From assembly GCA_964057225.1 (NCBI GenBank), contig OZ059894.1, positions 22,040,476 through 22,104,475 of the forward strand: 64,000 nt of DNA, read 5' to 3'. This DNA comes from Auanema rhodensis. Its lineage: Eukaryota > Nematoda > Chromadorea > Rhabditida > Rhabditidae. The position numbers were made by a program, and so were the translations under genes. The notes below the pieces were generated by a model. It had not been told where the DNA came from. It was given only the letters and a program-made list of their open reading frames with translations, and ran no database searches. This document shows positions 53,339 through 64,000 of this stretch, piece after piece. Within the stretch, counting starts at the first letter, position 1, and every line of letters starts with the position of its first letter.

Positions 53339-54040
53339 GCATCATTTTTCAAACGATCATAACTAATTTGTGTATTAAGCGTTTCTCAATGTAGTATAGT
53401 GCATTCGATGCGGATCTTTAAGCTGCGTCGATCTGTGTTATCAGATTTGCGCTAGCTTAAAAATGCACCGAGATATCAACTGATATAAGTTCACACTTAT
53501 ATCCTCGATTTTCACCCTGAAGAATTAATTTTTTCGTTGAATAACATTGTCCATCGTCTTTGCCTTAAAAAATGGAATCTAAAAACATCTACTTTTTGCT
53601 AAATTATTTTGAAATTTTTCGAAAAAATTTTTGTCAAAATGTTTTTGGAAGCAATGTTGAGTGTACATGGAAACTCAACACACACTAATGCATCATTTTT
53701 CAAACGATCATAACTAATTTGTGTATTAAGCGTTTCTTAATGTAGTATAGTGCATTCGATGCGGATTTTTAAGCTGCGTCGATCTGTGTTATCAGATTTG
53801 CGCTAGCTTAAAAATGCACCGAGATATCAATTGATATAAGTTCACACTTATATCCTCGATTTTCACCCTGAAGAATTAATTTTTTCGTTGAATAACATTG
53901 TCCATCGTCTTTGCCTTGAAAAAAGGAATCTAAAAACATCTACTTTTTGCTAAATTATTTTGAAATTTTTCGAAAAAATTTTTGTCAAAATGTTTTTGGA
54001 AGCAATGTTGAGTGTACATGGAAACTCAACATACACTAAT
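53339..54040. repeat. Linker monomers m153-m154 between the large copies
   Basis: m153 carries gcggatcttta but gctaaatt and cacac. m154 combines gtg, ttaagcg and tcttaatg and has a private atcaattgat that makes D2 a perfect 14-base palindrome (53824-53837). The end of m154 already matches the end of m132, so the duplication junction lies in its last third. Confidence 0.8.
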
Positions 54041-57000
54041 GCATCATTTTTCAAACGATCAAAACTAATTTTTGTATTAAGCGTTTCTCAATGTAGTATA
54101 GTGCATTCGATGCGGATTTTTAAGCTGCGTCGATCTGTGTTATCAGATTTGCGCTAGCTTAAAAATGCACCGAGATATCAACTGATGTAAGTTCACACTT
54201 ATATCCTCGATTTTCACCCTGAAGAATTAATTTTTTCGTTGAATAACATTGTCTATCGTCTTTGCCTTGAAAAATGGAATCTAAAAACATCTACTTTTTG
54301 CTAAATTATTTTGAAATTTTTCGAAAAAATTTTTGTCAAAATGTTTTTGGAAGCAATGTTGAGTGTACATGGAAACTCAACATACACTAATGCATCATTT
54401 TTCAAACGATCATAACTAATTTTTGTATCAAGCGTTTCTTGATGTAGTATAGTGCATTCGATGCGGATTTTTAAGCTGCGTCGATCTGTGTTATCAGATT
54501 TGCGCTAGCTTAAAAATGCACCGAGATATCAACTGATATAAGTTCACACTTATATCCTCGATTTTCACCCTGAAGAATTAATTTTTTCGTTGAATAACAT
54601 TGTCCATCGTCTTTGCCTTAAAAAAAGGAATCTAAAAACATCTACTTTTTGCTAAATTATTTTGAAATTTTTCGAAAAAATTTTTGTCAAAATGTTTTTG
54701 GAAGCAATGTTGAGTGTACATGGAAACTCAACATACACTAATGCATCATTTTTCAAACGATCATAACTAATTTTTGTATTAAGCGTTTCTCAATGTAGTA
54801 TAGTGCATTCGATGCGGATTTTTAAGCTGCGTCGATCTGTGTTATCAGATTTGCGCTAGCTTAAAAATGCACCGATATATCAACTGATATAAGTTCACAC
54901 TTATATCCTCGATTTTCACCCTGAAGAATTAATTTTTTCGTTGAATAATATTGTCCATCGTCTTTGCCTTGAAAAATGGAATCTAAAAACATCTACTTTT
55001 TGCTAAATTATCTTGAAATTTTTCGAAAAAATTTTTGTCAAAATGTTTTTGGAAGCAATGTTGAGTGTACATGGAAACTCAACATACACTAATGCATCAT
55101 TTTTCAAACGATCATAACTAATTTTTGTATTAAGCGTTTCTCAATGTAGTATAGTGCATTCGATGCGGATTTTTAAGCTGCGTCGATCTGTGTTATCAGA
55201 TTTGCGCTAGCTTAAAAATGCACCGAGATATCAACTGATATAAGTTCACACTTATATCCTCGATTTTCACCCTGAAGAATTAATTTTTTCGTTGAATAAC
55301 ATTGTCCATCGTCTTTGCCTTAAAAAAAGGAATCTAAAAACATCTACTTTTTGCTAAATTATTTTGAAATTTTTCGAAAAAATTTTTGTCAAAATGTTTT
55401 TGGAAGCAATGTTGAGTGTACATGGAAACTCAACATACACTAATGCATCATTTTTCAAACGATCATAACTAATTTTTGTATCAAACGTTTCTTAATGTAG
55501 TATAGTGCATTCGATGCGGATTTTTAAGCTGCGTCGATCTGTGTTATCAGATTTGCGCTAGCTTAAAAATGCACCGAGATATCAACTGATATAAGTTCAC
55601 ACTTATATCCTCGATTTTCACCCTGAAGAATTAATTTTTTCGTTGAATAACATTGTCCATCGTCTTTGCCTTGAAAAAAGGAATCTAAAAACATCTACTT
55701 TTTGCTGAATTATTTTGAAATTTTTCGCAAAAATTTTTGTCAAAATGTTTTTGGAAGCAATGTTGAGTGTACATGGAAACTCAACATACACTAATGCATC
55801 ATTTTTCAAACGATCATAACTAATTTGTGTATTAAGCGTTTCTCAATGTAGTATAGTGCATTCGATGCGGATTTTTAAGCTGCGTCGATCTGTGTTATCA
55901 GATTTGCGCTAGCTTAAAAATGCACCGAGATATCAACTGATATAAGTTTACACTTATATCCTCGATTTTCACCCTGAAGAATTAATTTTTTCGTTGAATA
56001 ACATTGTCCATCGTCTTTGCCTTGAAAAATGGAATCTAAAAACATCTACTTTTTGCTAAATTATTTTGAAATTTTTCGAAAAAATGTTTGTCAAAATGTT
56101 TTTGGAAGCAATGTTGAGTGTACATGGAAACTCAACACACACTAATGCATCATTTTTCAAACGATCATAACTAATTTGTGTATTAAGCGTTTCTCAATGT
56201 AGTATAGTGCATTCGATGCGGATTTTTAAGCTGCGTCGATCTGTGTTATCAGATTTGCGCTAGCTTAAAAATGCACCGAGATATCAACTGATATAAGTTC
56301 ACACTTATATCCTCGATTTTCACCCTGAAGAATTAATTTTTTCGTTGAATAACATTGTCCATCGTCTTTGCCTTAAAAAAAGGAATCTAAAAACATCTAC
56401 TTTTTGCTAAATTATTTTGAAATTTTTCGAAAAAATTTTTGTCAAAATGTTTTTGGAAGCAATGTTGAGTGTACATGGAAACTCAACATACACTAATGCA
56501 TCATTTTTCAAACGATCATAACTAATTTTTGTATCAAACGTTTCTTAATGTAGTATAGTGCATTCGATGCGGATTTTTAAGCTGCGTCGATCTGTGTTAT
56601 CAGATTTGCGCTAGCTTAAAAATGCACCGAGATATCAACTGATATAAGTTCACACTTATATCCTCACCCTGAAGAATTAATTTTTTCGTTGAATAACATT
56701 GTCCATCGTCTTTGCCTTAAAAAAAGGAATCTAAAAACATCTACTTTTTGCTAAATTATTTTGAAATTTTTCGAAAAAATTTTTGTCAAAATGTTTTTGG
56801 AAGCAATGTTGAGTGTACATGGAAACTCAACATACACTAATGCATCATTTTTCAAACGATCATAACTAATTTTTGTATCAAACGTTTCTTAATGTAGTAT
56901 AGTGCATTCGATGCGGATTTTTAAGCTGCGTCGATCTGTGTTATCAGATTTGCGCTAGCTTAAAAATGCACCGAGATATCAACTGATATAAGTTCACACT

Positions 57001-57813
57001 TATATCCTCGATTTTCACCCTGAAGAATTAATTTTTTCGTTGAATAACATTGTCCATCGTCTTTGCCTTGAAAAAAGGAATCTAAAAACATCTACTTTTT
57101 GCTGAATTATTTTGAAATTTTTCGCAAAAATTTTTGTCAAAATGTTTTTGGAAGCAATGTTGAGTGTACATGGAAACTCAACATACACTAATGCATCATT
57201 TTTCAAACGATCATAACTAAATTTTGTATTAAGCGTTTCTCAATGTAGTATAGTGCATTCGATGCGGATTTTTAAGCTGCGTCGATCTGTGTTATCAGAT
57301 TTGCGCTAGCTTAAAAATGCACCGAGATATCAACTGATATAAGTTTACACTTATATCCTCGATTTTCACCCTGAAGAATTAATTTTTTCGTTGAATAACA
57401 TTGTCCATCGTCTTTGCCTTGAAAAATGGAATCTAAAAACATCTACTTTTTGCTAAATTATTTTGAAATTTTTCGAAAAAATGTTTGTCAAAATGTTTTT
57501 GGAAGCAATGTTGAGTGTACATGGAAACTCAACACACACTAATGCATCATTTTTCAAACGATCATAACTAATTTGTGTATCAAACGTTTCTTAATGTAGT
57601 ATAGTGCATTCGATGCGGATTTTTAAGCTGCGTCGATCTGTGTTATCAGATTTGCGCTAGCTTAAAAATGCACCGAGATATCAACTGATATAAGTTCACA
57701 CTTATATCCTCGATTTTCACCCTGAAGAATTAATTTTTTCGTTGAATAACATTGTCCATCGTCTTTGCCTTGAAAAAAGGAATCTAAAAACATCTACTTT
57801 TTGCTGAATTATT
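54041..57813. repeat. 22-monomer duplication (7708-bp offset), right copy m155-m165
   Basis: Matches 46333-50105. The few visible differences include m133 caacttg versus m155 caccctg and m143 catttgatg versus m165 cattcgatg. m165 then switches to a cgcaaaaa/catac ending unlike m143. Confidence 0.93.
56498..56841. repeat. 344-bp monomer (m162)
   Basis: Same loss, junction at 56665/56666. This is the counterpart of m140 in the right 22-monomer copy. Confidence 0.95.
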
Positions 57814-58596
57814 TTGAAATTTTTCGCAAAAATTTTTGTCAAAATGTTTTTGGAAGCAATGTTGAGTGTACATGGAAACTCAACATACACTAATGCATCA
57901 TTTTTCAAACGATCATAACTAATTTTTGTATTAAGCGTTTCTCAATGTAGTATAGTGCATTCGATGCGGATTTTTAAGCTGCGTCGATCTGTGTTATCAG
58001 ATTTGCGCTAGCTTAAAAATGCACCGAGATATCAACTGATATAAGTTTACACTTATATCCTCGATTTTCACCCTGAAGAATTAATTTTTTCGTTGAATAA
58101 CATTGTCCATCGTCTTTGCCTTGAAAAATGGAATCTAAAAACATCTACTTTTTGCTAAATTATTTTGAAATTTTTCGAAAAAATGTTTGTCAAAATGTTT
58201 TTGGAAGCAATGTTGAGTGTACATGGAAACTCAACACACACTAATGCATCATTTTTCAAACGATCATAACTAATTTGTGTATTAAGCGTTTCTCAATGTA
58301 GTATAGTGGATTCGATGCGGATTTTTAAGCTGCGTCGATCTGTGTTATCAGATTTGCGCTAGCTTAAAAATGCACCGAGATATCAACTGATATAAGTTCA
58401 CACTTATATCCTCGATTTTCACCCTGAAGAATTAATTTTTTCGTTGAATAACATTGTCCATCGTCTTTGCCTTAAAAAAAGGAATCTAAAAACATCTACT
58501 TTTTGCTAAATTATTTTGAAATTTTTCGAAAAAATTTTTGTCAAAATGTTTTTGGAAGCAATGTTGAGTGTACATGGAAACTCAACATACACTAAT

Positions 58597-58940
58597 GCAT
58601 CATTTTTCAAACGATCATAACTAATTTTTGTATCAAACGTTTCTTAATGTAGTATAGTGCATTCGATGCGGATTTTTAAGCTGCGTCGATCTGTGTTATC
58701 AGATTTGCGCTAGCTTAAAAATGCACCGAGATATCAACTGATATAAGTTCACACTTATATCCTCACCCTGAAGAATTAATTTTTTCGTTGAATAACATTG
58801 TCCATCGTCTTTGCCTTAAAAAAAGGAATCTAAAAACATCTACTTTTTGCTAAATTATTTTGAAATTTTTCGAAAAAATTTTTGTCAAAATGTTTTTGGA
58901 AGCAATGTTGAGTGTACATGGAAACTCAACATACACTAAT
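58597..58940. repeat. 344-bp monomer (m168)
   Basis: Same loss, junction at 58764/58765. It has no counterpart between m144 and m145 and so is an inserted copy. Confidence 0.95.
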
Positions 58941-59642
58941 GCATCATTTTTCAAACGATCATAACTAATTTTTGTATCAAACGTTTCTTAATGTAGTATA
59001 GTGCATTCGATGCGGATTTTTAAGCTGCGTCGATCTGTGTTATCAGATTTGCGCTAGCTTAAAAATGCACCGAGATATCAACTGATATAAGTTCACACTT
59101 ATATCCTCGATTTTCACCCTGAAGAATTAATTTTTTCGTTGAATAACATTGTCCATCGTCTTTGCCTTGAAAAAAGGAATCTAAAAACATCTACTTTTTG
59201 CTGAATTATTTTGAAATTTTTCGCAAAAATTTTTGTCAAAATGTTTTTGGAAGCAATGTTGAGTGTACATGGAAACTCAACACACACTAATGCATCATTT
59301 TTCAAACGATCATAACTAATTTGTGTATTAAGCGTTTCTCAATGTAGTATAGTGCATTCGATGCGGATTTTTAAGCTGCGTCGATCTGTGTTATCAGATT
59401 TGCGCTAGCTTAAAAATGCACCGAGATATCAACTGATATAAGTTTACACTTATATCCTCGATTTTCACCCTGAAGAATTAATTTTTTCGTTGAATAACAT
59501 TGTCCATCGTCTTTGCCTTGAAAAATGGAATCTAAAAACATCTACTGTTTGCTAAATTATTTTGAAATTTTTCGAAAAATTTTTTGTCAAAATGTTTTTG
59601 GAAGCAATGTTGAGTGTACATGGAAACTCAACACACACTAAT

Positions 59643-61741
59643 GCATCATTTTTCAAACGATCATAACTAATTTGTGTATTAAGCGTTTCTCAATGTAGTA
59701 TAGTGCATTCGATGCGGATCTTTAAGCTGCGTCGATCTGTGTTATCAGATTTGCGCTAGCTTAAAAATGCACCGAGATATCAACTGATATAAGTTCACAC
59801 TTATATCCTCGATTTTCACCCTGAAGAATTAATTTTTTCGTTGAATAACATTGTCCATCGTCTTTGCCTTAAAAAATGGAATCTAAAAACATCTACTTTT
59901 TGCTGAATTATTTTGAAATTTTTCGCAAAAATTTTTGTCAAAATGTTTTTGGAAGCAATGTTGAGTGTACATGGAAACTCAACATACACTAATGCATCAT
60001 TTTTCAAACGATCATAACTAATTTTTGTATCAAACGTTTCTTAATGTAGTATAGTGCATTCGATGCGGATTTTTAAGCTGCGTCGATCTGTGTTATCAGA
60101 TTTGCGCTAGCTTAAAAATGCACCGAGATATCAACTGATATAAGTTCACACTTATATCCTCGATTTTCACCCTGAAGAATTAATTTTTTCGTTGAATAAC
60201 ATTGTCCATCGTCTTTGCCTTAAAAAAAGGAATCTAAAAACATCTACTTTTTGCTAAATTATTTTGAAATTTTTCGAAAAAATTTTTGTCAAAATGTTTT
60301 TGGAAGCAATGTTGAGTGTACATGGAAACTCAACATACACTAATGCATCATTTTTCAAACGATCATAACTAATTTTTGTATCAAACGTTTCTTAATGTAG
60401 TATAGTGCATTCGATGCGGATTTTTAAGCTGCGTCGATCTGTGTTATCAGATTTGCGCTAGCTTAAAAATGCACCGAGATATCAACTGATATAAGTTCAC
60501 ACTTATATCCTCACCCTGAAGAATTAATTTTTTCGTTGAATAACATTGTCCATCGTCTTTGCCTTAAAAAAAGGAATCTAAAAACATCTACTTTTTGCTA
60601 AATTATTTTGAAATTTTTCGAAAAAATTTTTGTCAAAATGTTTTTGGAAGCAATGTTGAGTGTACATGGAAACTCAACATACACTAATGCATCATTTTTC
60701 AAACGATCATAACTAATTTTTGTATCAAACGTTTCTTAATGTAGTATAGTGCATTCGATGCGGATTTTTAAGCTGCGTCGATCTGTGTTATCAGATTTGC
60801 GCTAGCTTAAAAATGCACCGAGATATCAACTGATATAAGTTCACACTTATATCCTCGATTTTCACCCTGAAGAATTAATTTTTTCGTTGAATAACATTGT
60901 CCATCGTCTTTGCCTTGAAAAAAGGAATCTAAAAACATCTACTTTTTGCTGAATTATTTTGAAATTTTTCGCAAAAATTTTTGTCAAAATGTTTTTGGAA
61001 GCAATGTTGAGTGTACATGGAAACTCAACATACACTAATGCATCATTTTTCAAACGATCATAACTAATTTTTGTATTAAGCGTTTCTCAATGTAGTATAG
61101 TGCATTCGATGCGGATTTTTAAGCTGCGTCGATCTGTGTTATCAGATTTGCGCTAGCTTAAAAATGCACCGAGATATCAACTGATATAAGTTTACACTTA
61201 TATCCTCGATTTTCACCCTGAAGAATTAATTTTTTCGTTGAATAACATTGTCCATCGTCTTTGCCTTGAAAAATGGAATCTAAAAACATCTACTTTTTGC
61301 TAAATTATCTTGAAATTTTTTGAAAAAATGTTTGTCAAAATGTTTTTGGAAGCAATGTTGAGTGTACATGGAAACTCAACACACACTAATGCATCATTTT
61401 TCAAACGATCATAACTAATTTGTGTATTAAGCGTTTCTCAATGTAGTATAGTGCATTCGATGCGGATTTTTAAGCTGCGTCGATCTGTGTTATCAGATTT
61501 GCGCTAGCTTAAAAATGCACCGAGATATCAACTGATATAAGTTTACACTTATATCCTCGATTTTCACCCTGAAGAATTAATTTTTTCGTTGAATAACATT
61601 GTCCATCGTCTTTGCCTTGAAAAATGGAATCTAAAAACATCTACTGTTTGCTAAATTATTTTGAAATTTTTCGAAAAATTTTTTGTCAAAATGTTTTTGG
61701 AAGCAATGTTGAGTGTACATGGAAACTCAACACACACTAAT
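59643..61741. repeat. 6-monomer HOR (2099 bp), first copy, m171-m176
   Basis: Unit order: gcggatcttta; tcttaatg; 344-bp form; gaaaaaagg+cgcaaaaa; TTAC+attatcttg+ttgaaaaaatgttt; ctactgttt. Five 351-bp monomers plus one of 344 bp give 2099 bp. The same spacing separates m163 and m169. Confidence 0.88.
60345..60688. repeat. 344-bp monomer (m173)
   Basis: Same loss, junction at 60512/60513. Counterpart of m149. Confidence 0.95.
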
Positions 61742-62443
61742 GCATCATTTTTCAAACGATCATAACTAATTTGTGTATTAAGCGTTTCTCAATGTAGTAT
61801 AGTGCATTCGATGCGGATCTTTAAGCTGCGTCGATCTGTGTTATCAGATTTGCGCTAGCTTAAAAATGCACCGAGATATCAACTGATATAAGTTCACACT
61901 TATATCCTCGATTTTCACCCTGAAGAATTAATTTTTTCGTTGAATAACATTGTCCATCGTCTTTGCCTTAAAAAATGGAATCTAAAAACATCTACTTTTT
62001 GCTGAATTATTTTGAAATTTTTCGCAAAAATTTTTGTCAAAATGTTTTTGGAAGCAATGTTGAGTGTACATGGAAACTCAACATACACTAATGCATCATT
62101 TTTCAAACGATCATAACTAATTTTTGTATCAAACGTTTCTTAATGTAGTATAGTGCATTCGATGCGGATTTTTAAGCTGCGTCGATCTGTGTTATCAGAT
62201 TTGCGCTAGCTTAAAAATGCACCGAGATATCAACTGATATAAGTTCACACTTATATCCTCGATTTTCACCCTGAAGAATTAATTTTTTCGTTGAATAACA
62301 TTGTCCATCGTCTTTGCCTTAAAAAAAGGAATCTAAAAACATCTACTTTTTGCTAAATTATTTTGAAATTTTTCGAAAAAATTTTTGTCAAAATGTTTTT
62401 GGAAGCAATGTTGAGTGTACATGGAAACTCAACATACACTAAT

Positions 62444-62787
62444 GCATCATTTTTCAAACGATCATAACTAATTTTTGTATCAAACGTTTCTTAATGTAGT
62501 ATAGTGCATTCGATGCGGATTTTTAAGCTGCGTCGATCTGTGTTATCAGATTTGCGCTAGCTTAAAAATGCACCGAGATATCAACTGATATAAGTTCACA
62601 CTTATATCCTCACCCTGAAGAATTAATTTTTTCGTTGAATAACATTGTCCATCGTCTTTGCCTTAAAAAAAGGAATCTAAAAACATCTACTTTTTGCTAA
62701 ATTATTTTGAAATTTTTCGAAAAAATTTTTGTCAAAATGTTTTTGGAAGCAATGTTGAGTGTACATGGAAACTCAACATACACTAAT
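62444..62787. repeat. 344-bp monomer (m179)
   Basis: Same loss, junction at 62611/62612, 2099 bp after that of m173, as expected for the 6-monomer unit. Confidence 0.95.
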
Positions 62788-63131
62788 GCATCATTTTTCA
62801 AACGATCATAACTAATTTTTGTATCAAACGTTTCTTGATGTAGTATAGTGCATTCGATGCGGATTTTTAAGCTGCGTCGATCTGTGTTATCAGATTTGCG
62901 CTAGCTTAAAAATGCACCGAGATATCAACTGATATAAGTTCACACTTATATCCTCACCCTGAAGAATTAATTTTTTCGTTGAATAACATTGTCCATCGTC
63001 TTTGCCTTAAAAAAAGGAATCTAAAAACATCTACTTTTTGCTAAATTATTTTGAAATTTTTCGAAAAAATTTTTGTCAAAATGTTTTTGGAAGCAATGTT
63101 GAGTGTACATGGAAACTCAACATACACTAAT
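62788..63131. repeat. 344-bp monomer (m180), adjacent to m179
   Basis: Same loss, junction at 62955/62956. It is the only place where two 344-bp monomers are adjacent. It differs from the other six by tcttgatg, a state typical of domain B, in place of tcttaatg. Confidence 0.95.
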
Positions 63132-63833
63132 GCATCATTTTTCAAACGATCATAACTAATTTTTGTATCAAACGTTTCTTAATGTAGTATAGTGCATTCG
63201 ATGCGGATTTTTAAGCTGCGTCGATCTGTGTTATCAGATTTGCGCTAGCTTAAAAATGCACCGAGATATCAACTGATATAAGTTTACACTTATATCCTCG
63301 ATTTTCACCCTGAAGAATTAATTTTTTCGTTGAATAACATTGTCCATCGTCTTTGCCTTGAAAAATGGAATCTAAAAACATCTACTTTTTGCTAAATTAT
63401 CTTGAAATTTTTTGAAAAAATGTTTGTCAAAATGTTTTTGGAAGCAATGTTGAGTGTACATGGAAACTCAACACACACTAATGCATCATTTTTCAAACGA
63501 TCATAACTAATTTGTGTATTAAGCGTTTCTCAATGTAGTATAGTGCATTCGATGCGGATTTTTAAGCTGCGTCGATCTGTGTTATCAGATTTGCGCTAGC
63601 TTAAAAATGCACCGAGATATCAACTGATATAAGTTTACACTTATATCCTCGATTTTCACCCTGAAGAATTAATTTTTTCGTTGAATAACATTGTCCATCG
63701 TCTTTGCCTTGAAAAATGGAATCTAAAAACATCTACTGTTTGCTAAATTATCTTGAAATTTTTCGAAAAATTTTTTGTCAAAATGTTTTTGGAAGCAATG
63801 TTGAGTGTACATGGAAACTCAACACACACTAAT

Positions 63834-64000
63834 GCATCATTTTTCAAACGATCATAACTAATTTGTGTATTAAGCGTTTCTCAATGTAGTATAGTGCATT
63901 CGATGCGGATCTTTAAGCTGCGTCGATCTGTGTTATCAGATTTGCGCTAGCTTAAAAATGCACCGAGATATCAACTGATATAAGTTCACACTTATATCCT
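63834..64000. repeat. Partial monomer m183 at the window edge
   Basis: Monomer positions 1-167, with the gcggatcttta marker of m171 and m177. The array clearly continues beyond the window. Confidence 0.95.

Larger units (their letters stand above)
58246..61741. repeat. HOR segment m167-m176, right copy with one extra monomer
   Basis: Matches m144-m152, with m168 (a 344-bp monomer at 58597-58940) added after the m144 counterpart. The offset is 8059 bp before the addition and 8403 bp after it. m166, just before it, is another extra monomer, so the second large copy is 24 rather than 22 monomers long. Confidence 0.88.
61742..63833. repeat. 6-monomer HOR (2092 bp), second copy, m177-m182
   Basis: m177-m179 match m171-m173. 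m180 is a second 344-bp monomer in the place of m174, m181 looks like an m174/m175 hybrid, and m182 matches m176 with an added attatcttg. The unit is therefore 7 bp shorter than the first. A third unit starts at 63834 and is cut by the window end. Confidence 0.87.
1..64000. repeat. 351-bp satellite DNA array (182 full copies plus a partial one)
   Basis: One monomer repeats head to tail with no intervening sequence. The copy starting at base 1 begins again at 352, 703, 1054 and so on. Phase can be followed to the end: only one net 1-bp loss (m27), one 1-bp gain (m45) and seven 7-bp losses are seen, and the last 167 bases are monomer positions 1-167. Copies differ by a few recurrent substitutions and look more than 90% identical by eye. 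No single-copy sequence or mobile element breaks the array. Arrays of this kind usually form centromeric or pericentromeric heterochromatin in eukaryotes. That role, and the arthropod guess, are inference; the tandem structure is seen directly. Confidence 0.99.

Noticed and set aside
174-62106. Dozens of minus-strand 63-codon frames with nearly identical peptides
   Set aside because: They repeat because the DNA repeats. The start is TTG, most monomers carry an internal TAG from the common a at position 263, and there is no domain or gene context.
1-64000. CRISPR-like array, since a sequence recurs at regular spacing
   Set aside because: Repeats are contiguous 351-bp monomers with no unique spacers, no cas genes and far too long a unit.
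1-64000. Rolling-circle or other transposon ends in the array
   Set aside because: No terminal inverted repeats of an inserted element, no target-site duplications and no transposase frame. The dyads are internal to every monomer.
1-64000. Assignment to a named satellite family or species
   Set aside because: The style recalls insect satellites, but I do not recognise this monomer and cannot search a database. A match in a repeat library would settle it.

Overview
The window is satellite DNA from end to end. It is a head-to-tail array of one AT-rich monomer, 351 bp long and about 32% GC (counted by hand on the first copy). There are 182 complete copies at 1-63833 and a 167-bp start of copy 183 at 63834-64000, all in the same orientation. 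I see no protein-coding gene, rRNA, tRNA, transposon, CRISPR array or unique sequence. Monomers are numbered m1-m183 here, with phase 1 at base 1 of the window.

An uninterrupted array this long, with nested higher-order repeats (HORs), is typical of centromeric or pericentromeric heterochromatin in a eukaryote. The monomer style (A/T tracts, short dyads, about 350 bp) would fit an insect or another arthropod. I do not recognise the family, so the organism is left open.

Layout. 1-10529: mixed monomer subtypes, including a block (m16-m18) that recurs at 9127-10178 and 34048-35100. 10530-19656: a distinct subfamily domain, 'B', with a 7-monomer HOR and a dimer. 19657-25272: dimers and trimers of another subfamily. 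25273-31590: a 9-monomer (3159-bp) unit in two copies, then a partial re-copy to 32292. 32293-35100: return of the m14-m18 subtypes. 35101-38610: a 7-monomer repeat. 38611-42471: mixed. 42472-45981: a 5-monomer (1755-bp) unit in two copies. 45982-64000: a region duplicated at a 7708-bp (22-monomer) offset that later expands to 8403 bp, ending in 6-monomer units. Only this last region carries a 344-bp monomer form, made by one precise 7-bp deletion that occurs seven times.

The monomer is rich in inverted repeats. In majority-state copies these are: an 11+3-bp stem around a smaller hairpin (monomer positions 76-126), a 14-bp dyad (135-148), a 9-bp stem with a 4-base loop (144-165), an A/T hairpin (268-302) and a 9-bp stem with a 10-base loop (316-343). 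The open frames (63, 65 and 79 codons) are by-products of the repeat. Substitutions that differ between copies put stops in or take them out, and most of the frames begin with TTG.
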